Assembly (NCBI GenBank): GCA_963556145.1
Contig: OY744464.1
Coordinates: 7,849,508 to 7,913,507, forward strand
Reading direction: 5' to 3'
From: Hygrocybe punicea
Lineage: Eukaryota; Basidiomycota; Agaricomycetes; Agaricales; Hygrophoraceae
Length of the DNA stretch: 64,000 bases
Positions 25,454 to 41,200 of this stretch are shown here, piece by piece. Made by a program: the position numbers and the translations under genes. Under the pieces are notes generated by a model, which did no database searches, was not told where the DNA came from, and saw only the letters and a program-made list of their open reading frames with translations. Within the stretch, counting starts at the first letter, position 1. Every line of letters begins with the position of its first letter.

Positions 25454-28400
25454 TCAATCACCACCACTAATAAGACCCATCACAACTTCAGCCGGAGCTG
25501 AATCTCTGCGAAGGCCTCGGCACTCATGCCCCCTTGTGGCCCCCGTTGTCATATACATGCGGCAAACATGACACTTAACAAAAAGCCCAAGAAACTGGTC
25601 CTCGGACAATCCAATCCCGGCGGGACCGCCCAAGGACAGGAGTAACAAGAATTCAGATTTATTCTTCAGCGCGTGTGAAGAGGGCTTGAAGGCTTGGATG
25701 GTAGATACATTAATGTCTATAGGAATTTTAATCAAATAAGCGTAATTGGGCCAACAACAATGTACATACCTTCGACGGAGTGATCTCCCACTTCACCTAC
25801 ACGATTAGGAGGGGTGACAAGGACTGTCATTGCTCCGGTTGCACCTGAATATCCACCATGGCAGGTAGTGTTTTAAGGTCCAGTCCATAGGACCGGAAAA
25901 AAACCGGGACCCAACCGGACTGAACCGCAAAAAGACCGGACCACCGGTTGCGGTTGTGCTAATTTTAGAAATTTCCAGTTGTGGTTGCATTAGCTCATTT
26001 ATTTTGAGGCAACCTTCCATAACCAGTTGCAACCAGTTGCAACTGGGACCTACTGGTCCACATTTGCTATGTAAATTTATCGAAGTGATAACAATGTCAA
26101 ATAGTGTGTCTGCCAATTTTCTCGCAACCTCATGGCATCTCGCAAAACAAAACACGCAAAACCCTTTAAAAGTGGTAAAAAGGGCTCAAATAGCAAGACC
26201 AAACGCAAGCATCGGGCAACTGACAGCTCTGATAGTGATACCACCTTACCGTCAAAGTCCTTACGGCCAGCACAAAAACGCACGAAGATATCAGAAGTTG
26301 AGGAAGTAGACAATAATCCAGATTCGTCGGGGGCTGAATCTGTCCTGATTGTCGACGCTGAATCTGTTGATGAATCGGCACATGAGGTAAGAGTATTCCT
26401 AGAGCCCTTGACGACGAGTATCTTACACAGAGATTTCAGGATGATCTTGATGACATCCATCGTCCTGGCATCCCAGATCAGAATTTGGTCAAGGCTGATT
26501 CTTCGCGTGATCTGCTCACCATCTTTTCCGACAGAGTCACCGTCAAGTTTACAAATAAAAATGTTGTACAAACATTGAAAGGGCGCTGGTGCAAAGTGTG
26601 CAAGTAAGTCTCTAAACTATTATCCCAGTGCTCGAGTTACTAAAATTGAGCAGAGCCAACAATGCCTTCATTTCTGGCCATGGCATGCGCAAAGCCTTCC
26701 ACATCGGAGGCAACTCTTCATGTCAGCAACACATCCGTCAGCATTACGAGGTTTACAAAACACGCTGCGATGCCGAACACATTACCATCCACCACTGGGC
26801 AATTCCACGGCCAGTGTGGAAAGAGATGCAAATGGCCAAAAACGAACATAAAGCTGGACGAAGTGAACAAGGAATGCTCAGTGATGTATTTCCCAAAATC
26901 AATGGACCAAAAGATTTCACGCGCGAGGGTGTTCTACATGCAGTTTCCAAGTTTATTGTGTGTGATGATCAGGTAATCGTTTCATGTCCGGAATTTTTGG
27001 AACGTGCATTTTCTAATTATTAACAGTCTTTAGCCATCGCGAACAATTTCTCATTCACGAATTGTCTCGTCGCCATGAGACCACGCTCCACTCAAGCTGA
27101 CCTTCCATCTACCCACGACGTCATGACCTACATTCATAATGAGTTCGTTCGATTGCTCTAGGACTTCAGAAAAAGCATTTCAGTGAGTGTGAATCTGGCT
27201 TGAACAAGAGGCTCCTCCCAGCTTGTATTTCAGACAGCACCAGGCAAGGTTTCTGCCACCTTCGACAGTTGGACAGTTGACACCACAAAGGCATCCTTCC
27301 TCGGAATTACTGCGCATTGGATCGAGATCAAGGATTCCAAGTGGTCCCTCCGTTCCGAGGTAATTGCGTTCCGCGGGATTTCTGGTGAACATAGTGGGGA
27401 TAATCTTGGGAAATACGTTGTCGGGCTTTGCAACCGGATTGGTATCATTGACGCCAAGAGCTCAAAGGTAATCCGTAATCTATTTTACTATAGCTGATTA
27501 ACCTACACAATCAGCTGTTTTGCGTGACTGCTGACAATACTTCAAATAACGACACGACTTGCCTTACCATGAAGAATATTCATGTGCGCCGAAAACTTGA
27601 AATGTGGCCTGCAGATGAGCGCCGTCTTCCGTGAGCATTTTCATTTCTCTCAGAGTTGATCATTCTCAACCTTTACATTGTAGATGCCTTGCCCATGTCG
27701 TGAACCTGGGAACTATTGACTTCATGTCCCATATCACCAAGATTGCCGCAGTTGAAACTGCTACAGCAATTTGGGAGTACGACCCGTCATTACCAGTAAA
27801 CCGGGTCCTTGGCCATTCTTTGGATGTCATATCGGCCATCCGAACACTTGCCATCAAGGTGTGGAGTGTCTATTGTCGTCTTACTGTTTACTATTCCCCC
27901 CCTAGATCCAGTCGTCAGGACAGCACATCGAGTATTTCGAGAAGCTCCAGCTGCAGTGCAGCATCACGACCCCTCTCAAAATTCCTCTCCATGGTAACAC
28001 CCGGTGGGGTACTGCATTCAACATGCTCAGTAGAGCACATCAGCTCAAACAGGTCAGTATTTCAATTTCCTTGGCATAATTCACATGCTCACCGAGACAT
28101 AGCCCATCAAACTTTTTATTGCATCCGCTGATGAGTTATATGGACCCATCACAACAATTCACCGAGATGGGCGGATTGTCAAACGCATACCATGGTCAGC
28201 GTTCCAACTGAAAGAGGCCGACTGGACCTGGGTCCTTGATGTGAAGACAATTCTTGCCGTAAGTTGGTCTTACTTAAAACTTACGGTTGCCGTGATAATG
28301 TGGAACTGTAGGACGCAAACAAGATCCAACAATATTTCTCGGCAGACAAGAAGCCTACACTTTGGTGTGCTCTTCCAGCACTGGAACGTTTACAAACTGC

Positions 28401-31400
28401 ATGGGAAGCCAAGCGCGACAATCCGAGATATCAACTTTACAAAGACGCGATAATGGATGGTCTCGAGAAAATCAAGAAGTATTACACCCGATTTGATGAG
28501 AAACCAGCATACGTTCTTGCATTAGGTATGTGCCCACTTCTGCTGGTGGATTCGAGATGATTACAAACAAGCTTTTAGTGTTGCACCCATACTACAAACT
28601 TAACTACATCAAGCTCGCTTGGGGAGGAGCAGAAGAACAAATGGCAGATATTGCGGCTGGTAACCACGATGCAAAGAATTGGCAAGCAGAGGCAGAAAAA
28701 ATCGTTGAGAATATGGTATTTATGTTGGTCATCTTTCCTACTATCTGTTGACTATAGTTACAGATGGAGGCCTATCACAACATTGGCTACTCTCCTTTCG
28801 CGACGCCAGCTCCAGGATCACCCGTGAAAACACCATCATTCCCTGCTGATGACGAAAACGAAGTTGACAATTTTGATTTACACCGCCAGCTGCTTCTTTC
28901 TCAGTCAATATCTAATGAGGGATGGCGAGCAGAGCTTCGCTGATACTTGACAGATATCCCGCAGGATGTCTCAAAAGAGACTGATATCGTAGAATGGTGG
29001 AGTGTAAGTGGTTCTCGTTGACTCAGGCTTCATTCAGGCCTTACCAATTTCTGGCCCAGCATCACACCAAGGTGTATCCTACGCTCGCAAGAATTGCCCT
29101 TGACATTCTTCCTGTTCAGGCCTCCTCAGTCCCTTGCGAACGGTTATTTTCAGCTGGCAAGCTGGTTGCTTCTGATCGCCGATCGCGACTCGGTGCTGGA
29201 CGATTTGAGGAACTTCAAATGCTAAAATTCAACTGGCGCCAGTCTCTCGTTGACCTCGCCGCGTGGAATTCTGATCAAGTGGAATATATTGAAATACTTG
29301 AAGATGATGCTGCTGAAGTGGAATGGGACGTAGAAGAAGATGAAATTCAAGCAGCTCAGTATTAGTTACCATCTGTAACATGGGACTCGTTATTTGCTAC
29401 GTTATTACATTTGGTTTGATACAGTACAATTATGAATAAGGATCTAGAATCAGGTGCTGAGCGCTGAGTGCCGAGTGAGCGTTTGTGAATGGGAGTTACC
29501 GTTACTAGCACGACTCGTTCCTCCTTCAACCTCTCCACACATACTCGACCTTGCTTCGACACACTCATTCCTTGCTTCATCCTGTCACGGTTCGGCTTGT
29601 CATCCCAATTGTTTTCTGGTACGTCTCTCTTAATCCCTACTGTCTCATGATTCTATTGTTATTATTATGCGCTGTTCATCCAAATCTGATCAGTCATTAG
29701 CGGCACGGAAAGGACGACGATCTGGAGGAGGTCGTTTTCCTCCAGTAGCTGGAGAACTTGAACACGATGCTCAAATCGGTTAGCTTGCATAGTGTCCCTG
29801 GTATCTTTCTCGTTGAACATGCCAAGGTCATCATCCACCAGGATAGCTATGACGTGCAAACAAAGAAGGCTCAGGCAGCAATTTTCAAGGACTTGCGTAG
29901 CGTCATTGAGTTCGACAGATCCAAGGTCGACTACTGCCACCTGGCTTTGCTCTGCGACCTAAAGAGGGACGATTGCCATGGCGTCTCCGAGAACATTATA
30001 TTTGGTCAAATGGCTCCCATGGGTACAGGATCTTTCAATGTTGCGGTCGATATCAATATGTTGAAGGACGCCATTGTGGATCATCGGCTACCTACGCACA
30101 AAACGCTGTCAGTACCGGCTGATGGAGGCATGATGCCAGGTCAGGGGGTAATGACACCTTACGACGCCGACTCTCCTATGTGGGAGGGTGGGATGTTCAA
30201 GGGGGAGTCCGCTGCTTTCTCACCGCTTGCAGGTAATGGTCGGGAGGACCCAGGGACCTTCCAGTGGTCGGTCTTCAGTCAGAGCCCAATAGGAGCCGGT
30301 GGAATTCCTGCGGGCTCGATGTACAGTCCCAGCTCACCAAACGCCTACTCTCCAACCTCCCCCGTATATGTTCCTCAATCACCATTCGGTGGTGCGACTT
30401 CCCCAACTTCACCATATGCGACTTCACCATTCTATGATCATGGATGCGGACCGACATCGCCAACTTATTCACCAACGTCTCCAGTCCTCAACCTTACCTC
30501 ACCAGGTTACTCACCTATGAGTCCTCACTATTCACCTCCATCTCCGTCCTTCTCTCTGACGTCCCCATTTACGACTTTACCATGTGCAACTTCATCACCG
30601 ACTGATTCCTTGATGTCGCCAGCTTACTCGGCCACGAGTCCTTGCCATTTTCCGAACTCTACATCTTTTTTTTCCTCATTTGGTCTAGCATCACCCAGAT
30701 GTAGGTTTCTCGAATATACGGTGTTTTATCATTTGGCTAATGATCTGTTTCTGGTTTAGTATTCATGCGGATTTCACTTTCCAGAATCCCAACTCCGAAA
30801 TATTCGCCAAGTTCCACAGGCTTCGTTGAGTTCCAATCACGGATGTTGCTCGGCTCCGTTTGCAATGTGTGGTATGTGGCTTGCTTCGCTCGCTTAGTGC
30901 TGACATTTAAATAGATGTAGGATTGATGTGAATGCTTCCTATCATCCCCTCTGTCCGACTTGTCGCACCATCACGATGTTAACTGCAAATTTCACCGTCA
31001 AAGACTTCCCGGTTGATGATGAGGCACTGGAAGTTGCTCAAGCAATTCGCACTGCCAGCTATCGGGTCCAAACTACACGGTGGTCCTACATGGTTTTGTT
31101 TTGGTGGAAAGTAAGTACTCAATGCACCCTGACAATCTGGCACTGAACCACTTTGGCAGAACATCGCACCCCGCTTTCCAAACATTGCCAGGGATGTGAA
31201 CTCCCGTGTCACGGCTCTCAGGGATACTGGTGCAATGGATTTGGTTTCGCTGGCTGCCAACAATACTGCAAGCACCCTGTTTCTTGAAGGATACACCTTC
31301 CGTGCTCGTCTCGTCGAGTTTCTCGCTATCTGTGTTGTCGTATGTAATATTCTCATTTGCTTGGACACAACTGATGGCAGTGTAGCTTGAGGCGGGTATC

Positions 31401-32289
31401 CAAGGCCACATTATTTCAGACAATACCAATGATAATTCAGTCATGCTGAACGAGCTCAACATGGAAAGGTATGTGTTACACAAGTCACAACCATGCTTAT
31501 CTGAACTATGGAAACACAGAGCCACCTCTCCGATTCAGCCCCTTGAGTCCGAGTTTGAGTGGAATACAGATGATGACGAAGAGGATATGCCTGATTTAGT
31601 ACCTGTGTAGATTACAATGTCACATCAGCTGTCACTTGCAAATGCGAAGACCGGTCCAGACCTGGTGTAAAACCGGTCTGGACTGGTTATTAACTGGTTG
31701 TAGTTAAGACCGGTTTGGACTGGTTAATGGACTGAAAAAAACCGATGGCAACCGGTTGTCTTAGGTCCGGTCCGGTTTTTTGAGTTTTCAGAAAATAAGA
31801 CAACCGGTCCAGTCCCGGTTAATGTCCAAAAAAGGCAAAAAACCGGACCTGACCGGACTTTAAAACACTAATGGCAGGTGCATTAGACTAGCTGAGATCT
31901 GACAACGGCAGACTCACCAGAACGGGGACGATGGGCATTCAAGATAGAACCCAATTTTTGGTTGTCGCCCTCAGACTTGGAGCGAGGCTCAGTTCCCAAC
32001 GAGCTTGCAAGCATATTCAAGTTCTCCTCTGGCCTAACTGTGTTCTAATAAGGCATCTAATGATTGATTGATTGTAGACAAGGACTTACTCGTAAATGTG
32101 TGTCGGGCTCGTGAGATAATTTTGCTGGATCGTTGTAAAGATCATGCTGGGATTCCGCCGAAGGCTTTGACTGGGCCGACACCACGGAGTTGGCGACTCT
32201 GGTGTACTTAAGCGTCTCTTTACACCATACCTTCTGATCCGCTGGGGACGAGGGGCTGCGGGAGCCATGCAATTTCGTATGAGAGTCAT
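25454..32289 (-). CDS. Zinc-motif orphan gene, 217 aa, hAT in intron 2
   Basis: Four exons join in frame: 32289-32090, 32033-31918, 25844-25770 and 25716-25454, giving 218 codons including TGA. Introns 1 and 3 are 56 and 53 nt. Intron 2 is 6073 nt because it contains the hAT element plus one target copy; without them it is 60 nt with GTGAGT and TTCAG ends. The N-terminus is basic (RPQRIRRYGVKRR). The C-terminus carries EDQFLGLFVKCHVCRMY followed by H-x-C, so C-x2-C-x11-H-x-C, a likely zinc site shared with the gene at 12179-13000. No stop or frameshift was found, so splicing across the transposon could still give a full protein. Intron 1 uses the acceptor TTAG at 32034. Function unknown. Confidence 0.7.
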
Positions 32290-35200
32290 TCCTATGAGAG
32301 GGGTTGGTTTCTGAGATGGATGGATCAGACCTTCGCCATTACCGACCTTTAAAAGCTTTGGGGTTCAACCTAAATTTATTAAGTTGGAGACAACATGCCT
32401 AATTCGGCACGTCAACAAAGATCCATCAGATACAGGTCCTAACACGGAAACGACTAACCTGTCTGATCACGAGACCTTGTCGAGTTCAATTTTGCATCTC
32501 TGGAGGAGTAATAGCACCGCCTGCCTTGTCGAGGCGATTTCGCACAACAGGAGCAACAAGAACTGTCGAGTAGAACAAACAGATCACTTTGTACTCTTGT
32601 CTGCAATCTCCATATTTTGCAACAATGACTGTCAGCAGTTAGATATATTGTTACAGATAGGTATATATATATGGCTGAGCAACAAAATTATACAACAAGA
32701 TGACGCCTTGAAATGCCTGATTACTTCCCCAAAACCATAACCTCCCCGTTCGCTAAGTAATATTTGGCGGACGTGATGCATCTGCAATGAATTTTATTTT
32801 AGTACATGAATGTTGAGATGGTGGGATACAAACTTAGGCTCAGGTACAAAACTCTCAACAATCAAGAGCCATAACTCATGTAAGGAACCCCCTTCCAAAG
32901 AGGCGCAAATCAGGAGGGTCAATTCCCTCAAGCTCTGATACTTGAGTTTATCTAGTTCATCGAAAGAACCAGTATTGACGCGGAAACCAAAGCGGTAGCG
33001 TCGAAGGATTGAATGTAACTGGGGGGTTGAAATTAATATAAGTGTAATGGAGGCAAGAAATAACTCAACGATTGTTCCCGCGACTGGGAATATCATTAGA
33101 CCCGAAGATTCTTTCAATAGCGATGGGAGATAGGCAATGATACGCCGGACCATCTCAATTAGGCCGGGATGATGAAGTGCACCGTCAAACCCATCTGTCG
33201 AAGATCGTCAAGATCAGTTTGTTCGGGTAGGGGAAGAAACTTACCGTGTCGCAGAAATGCATATACAAATCGTTTTCGCTGTAGGTGGATATTGCAAGTT
33301 TGAGTTGCAGGGCATGGTAGCGAGTATTGTCGAGCGCTGGATAAAAATATTGATTCTGTGAGAACATGATTGCCTCACCTTCCCTTGAGAGATATGCGTA
33401 AAATGCGTCAAGGCAGCCTCTGGAAGGATTGAGTGGTCTTAGTTAGTTGGGAAGAATATGTAAATAACTTACATACTGGCAATACTCCAATTCCAACGTA
33501 GCTACAGAAGTCAGTATAAAAGTAGTAGAAGCTTAAAATATGAACTCACAATCCAATAATGACATATCAAATCCCATCTTCTTCAGGGATTCCTTAAGCC
33601 AATCTCCGCACCCCTGCAGGCTAGGGAAGAATTCCTCATCTATAACGCGTATGAGAAAATGAGACGCGGCTTGTTCAAGAATTTGGGGGGGGATGATATG
33701 GAGGCGCGATGTCTGTGACGTCACAGATGTAGTTGGCGTTAAGGCCTGAGGTGGTGTGGATCCTCTTGATGAAGGCTTAGACAGTAAACCTCAGCGCGAA
33801 CGCGACCCTCTCCCTCTCATGGGCTCATAGCCGGGAAGTGCAAAATAGCTCAAGGTGGACCCTGCCCCACAATCAGCAGCGGTAAAAGACCGCAGGTTCC
33901 ATGGTAGGTCAGTTGTCGCAGTCTCGGTCTCGAGAGTCTTGATTTTCGGGGGCCGCTGAGACGTCCCAGACTCGAACGCCGGGACACCAGTGGATGACGT
34001 CGCCAAGCTTGGGCCCGAGCTCTCTGCAAATTCATCTGTCGGAATCATAGGAATAAAACTCACTGTCGCCTGTGAAGCGGGATCCCACGAAGGAAGAATC
34101 CTTCAAAGGCAGCGATAATAAGGTATTAATCGCAGATCCCGCGACGTCTAGAGAAGTGATGATTAGTGGTGATAAATCAGATTTGGGCAACTGTCCCACC
34201 GGCGGTATTGGAATACACGAGGGCATCAGGCATTGGATTGTGAGCAGGAACGTTCTGTGGATGCATGGCTAAATTGAGGGCAAGACGACTGGCCATATTT
34301 TATACCTCGGAGAGTCAATAGGATACCATAAAGAAACACGGAGATTGCTAAAACACACAGCCCTGATAACTTTTGTTACTGGTACGAACATTCAATGGGA
34401 CTTGACCCTGCATTTCCCGCTGAATGTATGGGAAAAAAAGACGACCTCAGACGAACTTATGCAAAGTATCACAAATTTGGGAGGTCCAGCTACGGACCCA
34501 AAAGAGGCCAGCGGCAGCTTTTAAAAAATACTAGACAGTCACGTCAGAACTTCAGATTGCCTGGATCCGAAACCGGCATGTACTATCTGGATGTGTCGAA
34601 CAGAGGTGATTTACGACACATTCATGAATCACTGGTATTCACCAGTCCAAATTGGGGACTTCTATCCGTCCCAGCTCTACTACTAAGCTCACACGTTAGC
34701 ATTTCTTTGAAACATTCAAGCCTATAAGTATTGAAGCTCGCACATACAAAAAGTTTCTACTAGTAGTCTAATAAATCAATCATGTAGAAAATTATAACTT
34801 TATTCGGCTTTAAACTTATTTACATCTGTTGGTAGAGGAGGGGAGAGAGTGAAGAAGATTTCGAAATGCTTTGGGGAGGCCTTTTATAGAGACTGGCGAT
34901 TTCAGGCTCCGATTCATCGAGCCGGATCCTGCCGTGGCAACCCGAAAGCAGCCGTGTCCTTCAATTGATGTACGATGCTTGTCGATTTAGTTGATGGCCT
35001 TGATAGGAAACACCTCAGGCTATGGTAATTGCTATGCCAGTGGGATTAAGATTGAGCGCTATATTGAGCACCTCCAGAGGTCTTGGATCGTTTAACGTTG
35101 GCGTCTGAGTTTGATGCATAATTTGATGTGTCATAAATATTGATTGTGCGAGTCCAATGAGCTTTCAAAGTTTCTCACCATTTGCCCTCTGTGATGAGTG

Positions 35201-38200
35201 CTCATACTAGCGATTCTAGCAATTCTGAGTCCTCCCAGTTCTATCCCTTGTCTGCTGAAAATCAATCCGATATCACTTCTTGGCTTCACTGTATTCACCC
35301 GTCACATGATCATGATATTCCCCCATCTCCACCCGAGTCAATCCCGAGCCGTTCGGCCAGCCCAGCCCTCATTACCCCAGACCCGGCATTCGTTGAATCC
35401 CTGACACCAACTTCCACGCTTCCGCCAATGTTTGCGAAACATTACTGGGACGAGCATTTGGGTGAACATCGACGTCTCGTTGTGAGTTGATTTCTTATAT
35501 ATTGATTGAGTGCACCGTGATGGCGTTACACCACAGTATAACCCCACCGCTTCACCTCTTCCCATGGAGGAAATTGATGCAGAGACTGGTCTTGTCCTTG
35601 ACGTCGAGGATGCTTACAGTATAAAGCGTCTTCTGGCTCACATCCAATACATATATAGCCTTGAACAATTACACGCCAGCTACCAAGCACTGGCCCATAT
35701 CAACAGAGCCCTCAAATCTGCACACCAAGAAGTCGCCCATGTCCGAGATTACCATTACAACCATGGGCTGGCTTTGCACTTCAAAGACCTCTCGATCCAA
35801 CAGCATCGCGCTTTCATGAATACACAATTCTGTAAAATGGCAGAACCACACCTCACCACCTTCTACAACAAACTGGAATCATTCCGTCAGCCCCCCACAC
35901 CCAATGTTTTTGCTATTTCTGATGCCTGGGAGAGGGAAATGCGTGGTATGGGTGGTCGCTGGATGAACCCAGGGTAGCTTTCCCTCAATTTGTAGTTATC
36001 GTGACAGTTATTATCGACACGGACAGTCATTATTGGCTGTCAATTATTATGGTTTGTGCTGGTGCCATTTAGTTTTTATAACGGATCTGTGCGAATGTGT
36101 TTGTATTATGGTCCTGGAGGAGAAAATGTTATGACATTCCGGATTGCAAAATAGTCGGCATTTTTCTCATCCGACAATGACTTGGTAGGAGCCTTTACTT
36201 CAAAAGCTGGCTACTGTCTTTGATATAATAGACTACGACAGCGGGGAGCAGAGACTTCCATTACAGGCATACCATCCACATCAATTTGCCCGACATCAAC
36301 AACGACGGCAAAGCCATTGGTGTTAAAGGCGAGGAATATGACAATCAAAGGGTATTTTATCCATTCTTTAATATGTTACTGGACACCGTGTATTGTCCTA
36401 ATACTGTTACAATTTGAACTACATACAAAATGTGTCCATGGTCAGGCACGCATTCCTGTACCAAGGTAATCCATCAAAAGTTGTCGTCTCGCCGTGATGG
36501 GAGTACCAGGGGCAGGCACCACCATACCAAGTGCCGTGAGCACGGCATTGCAGTTGGCAGCTAAAGCCATGTTTGTCAGTTATTTTCGAAAGGCCTTGAG
36601 GGATCGATGAAATTACTGGTGAGATTCATTAAGTCCTTTTTAGTAGGCGGAAATGCATTCAAAATCTGAATTCCCTGCGGGTAGAGAAGAGGCGCATCTA
36701 TGGATGCAGTTGAGTTATATAGTTGCTGTGGTTGCCGATCAAGTCTGGGTCAGGAAAGTGAGCAAGCACTCGAAATACAGTATAGAATTCTTACGTGTGT
36801 TGTATACCAATAACTGCATTTTGCATACCAATAACTGCATTTTGCATACCATTCACTGTGTTCGTCAATTGCTGAAGGTGTTCGACAACGAGGTTTGACT
36901 GGTCCTGGAGATGTTGCAGTTGTTGTTGGATATCAAAAGCAGGCAGATTCTGCAACAAGGCGACCTCTTGAGCCACCCCTTGGATATGATCATTGAGAAT
37001 TCCGAAGTTGGGCTGCACCCCAATCACCGGCGGGGGGATGGGGACAATGTTCGGTACAGGCTGAGAAACCAGAACTTGAGCCATATGGCTATCGTGATGG
37101 TTATTGTGATTGCAGAAAAGGTCCGAGTCAGCGCACAAACCAATTGCCAAAATGGTCAATCAATCGCGGTTCTCTACAAATAGTTCGTGCATTTTTCACA
37201 TGACCTCTTTATCCTCAATTCGAACCTTCAAGTCAACACTGCCACTTAGCAACTTTTTTTCCGCTCTTTCCGAGTCAGCCTAGACAGATATAATAATCTT
37301 ATTAGTAGTTTGCTGTAGTTAGAGCATGCGCCAGTTGTGAGCGATAATCTGTCAGCATTTGGATGCAGTGTCATAGGATAATTATTAAAATAGTTCAGGT
37401 TTCAACTGGCAAATTCACATTAGTGAGTAACCTTCCAACAAAATTGATTGACACACACGGTTTTCATGGACCATCCCTCTCTTAGGTTTGTAAGATGTAT
37501 CGTGGTTCTCCTTTTGGCCACGTCTGCTCCTGTGGAAGGGCGTTTACTCAGCCAGGTTCCCTTAGGAACCACCAGAAGTCGTGCAAAAAAAGTAAAAAGA
37601 GATTGTCCAATGCATTGGCCAAAGCAAAAGAACTGATTGCAGTAAGAAAATGGACGGAAACCTTCACCGAATCAGATGTTAGCAATAACCATCTTGTACC
37701 AGACTCCGAGCAGGATCAAATTATTGAGGTAAATGAATAAGTCCTTGCCGGTGCGTGCAGTGCCTGCTAAACTGTGTTCTGCCTAGTATTCTGCCCCAGC
37801 GGCATCCCCCAGAAGTGCAGTAGACCCAGTCATTTTGGTTAACCCAATCGCAGTTAGAGCTGCGATTGGTAGGTACACATAGCGCAGTTATTGCTGCAGG
37901 GGTAGGTTGACCCAAATGACAGCTCTTGCTGTGGAAATGTGTTGGGGTAGGTTGACCCAGGTACAGCTCTTCCTGGTAAATGGCTGCAGGGTAGGTCAAC
38001 CTGCTATCAGCTCTGCCATGTAGTGGGTTAACCTGGAGCAGCTATTGCTGGATACATGGGTTGACCCAGGGCCAGCAGTTCTTGCAATGTAGGTTGACCT
38101 GGCTCCAGCTATTGCTGCAGGATCGGGTTACCCAGGTCACAGCTCTTGCTGCAGCACCAGGTTGACCAGGGTCCAGCTATTGCTGTGGGGTAGGTTGACC

Positions 38201-41200
38201 TGGCTCCAGGTATTGCTGCAGTATCGGGTTGACCAGGTTGCAGCTCTTGCTGCAAGGCCCAGTTCACCTGTGTGTGGCTATTTCTGCAGCACTGGGTTGA
38301 CCCAGGTCCAGATATTGCTGTAGCACTGGGTTGACCTGGGTCCAGCTCCTACTGCGGGGTAGGTTGATCTGGGTCCAGCTATTGCTGCAGGATCTGGTTG
38401 ACCAGGTCGCAGCTCTTGCTGCAGCACCAGGTTGACCAGGGTCCAGCTATTAGGGTCCCTCAAAGTTAGCCTGCTGGAGGTTCCTGTTGGAGTTCCTGCT
38501 GGGTCCTGCAGCGTCCTGCAGTGGCTCTTGCAAAGGGTCTGTTTGGTTTAGAAATATATATTATTTTCAAATGCCGATTGAATGATCCAATGCTATCGGG
38601 TGCGACCGGAACTCGCCTCTCACATCATGGCCTCGGGAAAAGGCAAGAATTCAACAGCCAGCCGTTCCAGAAAGCGCCCTACTCCTTCTGAGGGCCCCAA
38701 GGTTATCTGGGATGGTGACCGATTGGATACCAGACGAACCAATTGGCTTATCTACTGGTTGGAAAATAACCCAAGTGACCAGCATAAGCTCTTCTCAGAT
38801 TCAACACAAGATGCTCGAGCACAAGGACGAAGGCGAGAAGTTGGGAAGACTCACAAGAGTTTCTACTATGCCAAGATTGCACAACATGTGTTTCAGAATG
38901 ATGGAAACCCTCAATATCGAGCTGAGTATGCTGTAAATCCACAGAAGTATGCAAAATCCGTTGAGAATCGGCTTGTAACGTGAGGATATCCTTATTGATT
39001 TATATCTGAAAAATTCAATGATCTATCAGATTGAAGAAAAAGTATCAAGAATGCTGCAAGCGGCTTGGGCAAACTGGAGCCGGCCTCCATATGTCGGAAA
39101 TGTCCAGTGAACATCAGAATCTAATAGGTATGTGATTTCTTGTCTCACATTCCATAAACCTGATCTGTTCTACAGCAAAAATTTCCACTGAGTTTCCGGC
39201 CTGGCCCCGACTGCATGGCTTTTGGCAATCTATTCCAAGTTACAATCCACACACCGTTGCGTCGCAACCTGGTCAGGAACTTGAGGAGGAAGCAGTCCAA
39301 ATGTTCACATCAATGTCGAAAAAATGTTTCCGAGATGAAGAGGGGGAGGAGGGGGAGGGGGAGGGAGAGGGAGAGAGACGGGGGGAGGAGGATGAGGAGG
39401 ACAATAACAAGGACAACAATCGTGATGATATGCCATCTTTCGACTTTTCACAATCACTCATGCCCCGATGGGACAACCAATTGTACGACCAACAATCTTG
39501 GCAGCTAGTTCCACCAACTGGCAGTGGGACTCAAGATGCCCCCCAACTTTATGACATGCTGACACCAACCTTCCCCACATACCCTCCAGGCCATGAACCC
39601 AACCTACCACCCATTGCATCCGGGAGTTCATCCTATATCCCTCCTCCCCGTCCATCCGTAATTAGTCTCAACGATATGCCAGAGGACTTTACACACAGCC
39701 CCCGGTTGTCGCAATTCAATTTATCGCCTTTAACATCTGCACCAGTCTCTCCTGCCCTGTCTCTCAGCAATTGGCCCACCACGCAACACGATTCATCCAG
39801 CCCCACCATGTGGACATCAAGATACTCATCTCCATTGGGATCAGGGCAATCGTCGCCTGCTGCATCAATGCAGCCTTTGCCCTTGGGTTCAACACAACCG
39901 TCACCTGTGGAATCTGCGCAGCCATCCCCTCGAGGTCCAATGCAACCTTCTCTTCCGGTAAGATTTTTGCTTGCTTTGATTTCAACTGACAGAATTCTGA
40001 TATACTAGCGAACCAAAACTCATCACAACCCTGGGCACATTCGCGGATCATCTGCACCTCCACCAGTCTCACGTAGTGCCAAACGCCCTCGCAAGCAACC
40101 GAATACACTGGAAAAAACCGATGAATTTGATGACCTGCTGAACATAGCCCACACGGCGTCGCAGAAGAAGAAAGACCATGACCATGAGAGAGCACTTGCT
40201 GTGGACAAAACGAAAAAGGAGAGATACAGAGCTCTTGCTGCGAATTCTGTACTTGAGGTGGAGAAATTACGAATCACACCGGAAGCGCTCAGGTTGCAGG
40301 AGATGGAACTTGAGCAACACCGAGCTCAAGAGGAATCCAATCGTATACACGCAACTCAAGCACACCAAGAACGTGTTCTCTCAATGCGTATACGGATGAT
40401 GCAGCTCCAGCTCCGGCTCCAAGCCGCTGCAGGAGGCAACATGAGTCAGATGGCGATGGCGATGGAGGGTGATGTACTCAGTACGGGGGCCCTGGATGTG
40501 GATGCGGATGCGGATGCGGATGCTGGTATCGATATGGACAATTTTCTTTTATCTATGAACCCTCAACCATGAATACATATATGTGCACCTAAGTGGTGCC
40601 TTTTATTTCTGAAAAAAATACATGAATGTTTTCGAGACTCTTTAAGACCGAGGGGGGTTAGCAATAAGGATGTCAAACAAATTTTGGCGTAGGGTGTGTC
40701 CAGCAGCCGGCACATCAATTTCCTCCATCTCGCCACCATCGTTGCTCATATCATCATCCCCACTATCATCTGCATTGTGCTCATCGGTGCTAACTGAAGG
40801 CATCTGTCCATCCGCCCTATACAAACCCATCCGAATACAGAAGTCCATCCAATTTTCATCAGGGTGATCGCCTTCAAGGCGGATGATTAAATTGGAAATA
40901 ACAATGCAACACCTAATCCACAGGATTGCCCATCGGTGCTTTTGCTTTGAACCGATTTGTATCCGGAGTTCGCGAAGTGATTGGAAACGACCCTTAAGTA
41001 ACCTGATTGCGTGCTCGACTCGTATCCGGATAGTTGACAGAAAGAAGTTGAAATGACGTTGTTCGGTTGTGAGTTCTCCATCGATGGGTTTCTTGAATGG
41101 TGGGATGCACCAGGGGTAGAGCGGATAGGCCACATCGGCCCACATCCACTCTCCCGGCTGCAAAAATTCTCCTGGATTGCAAGCGATGCGTGTGCCCTCA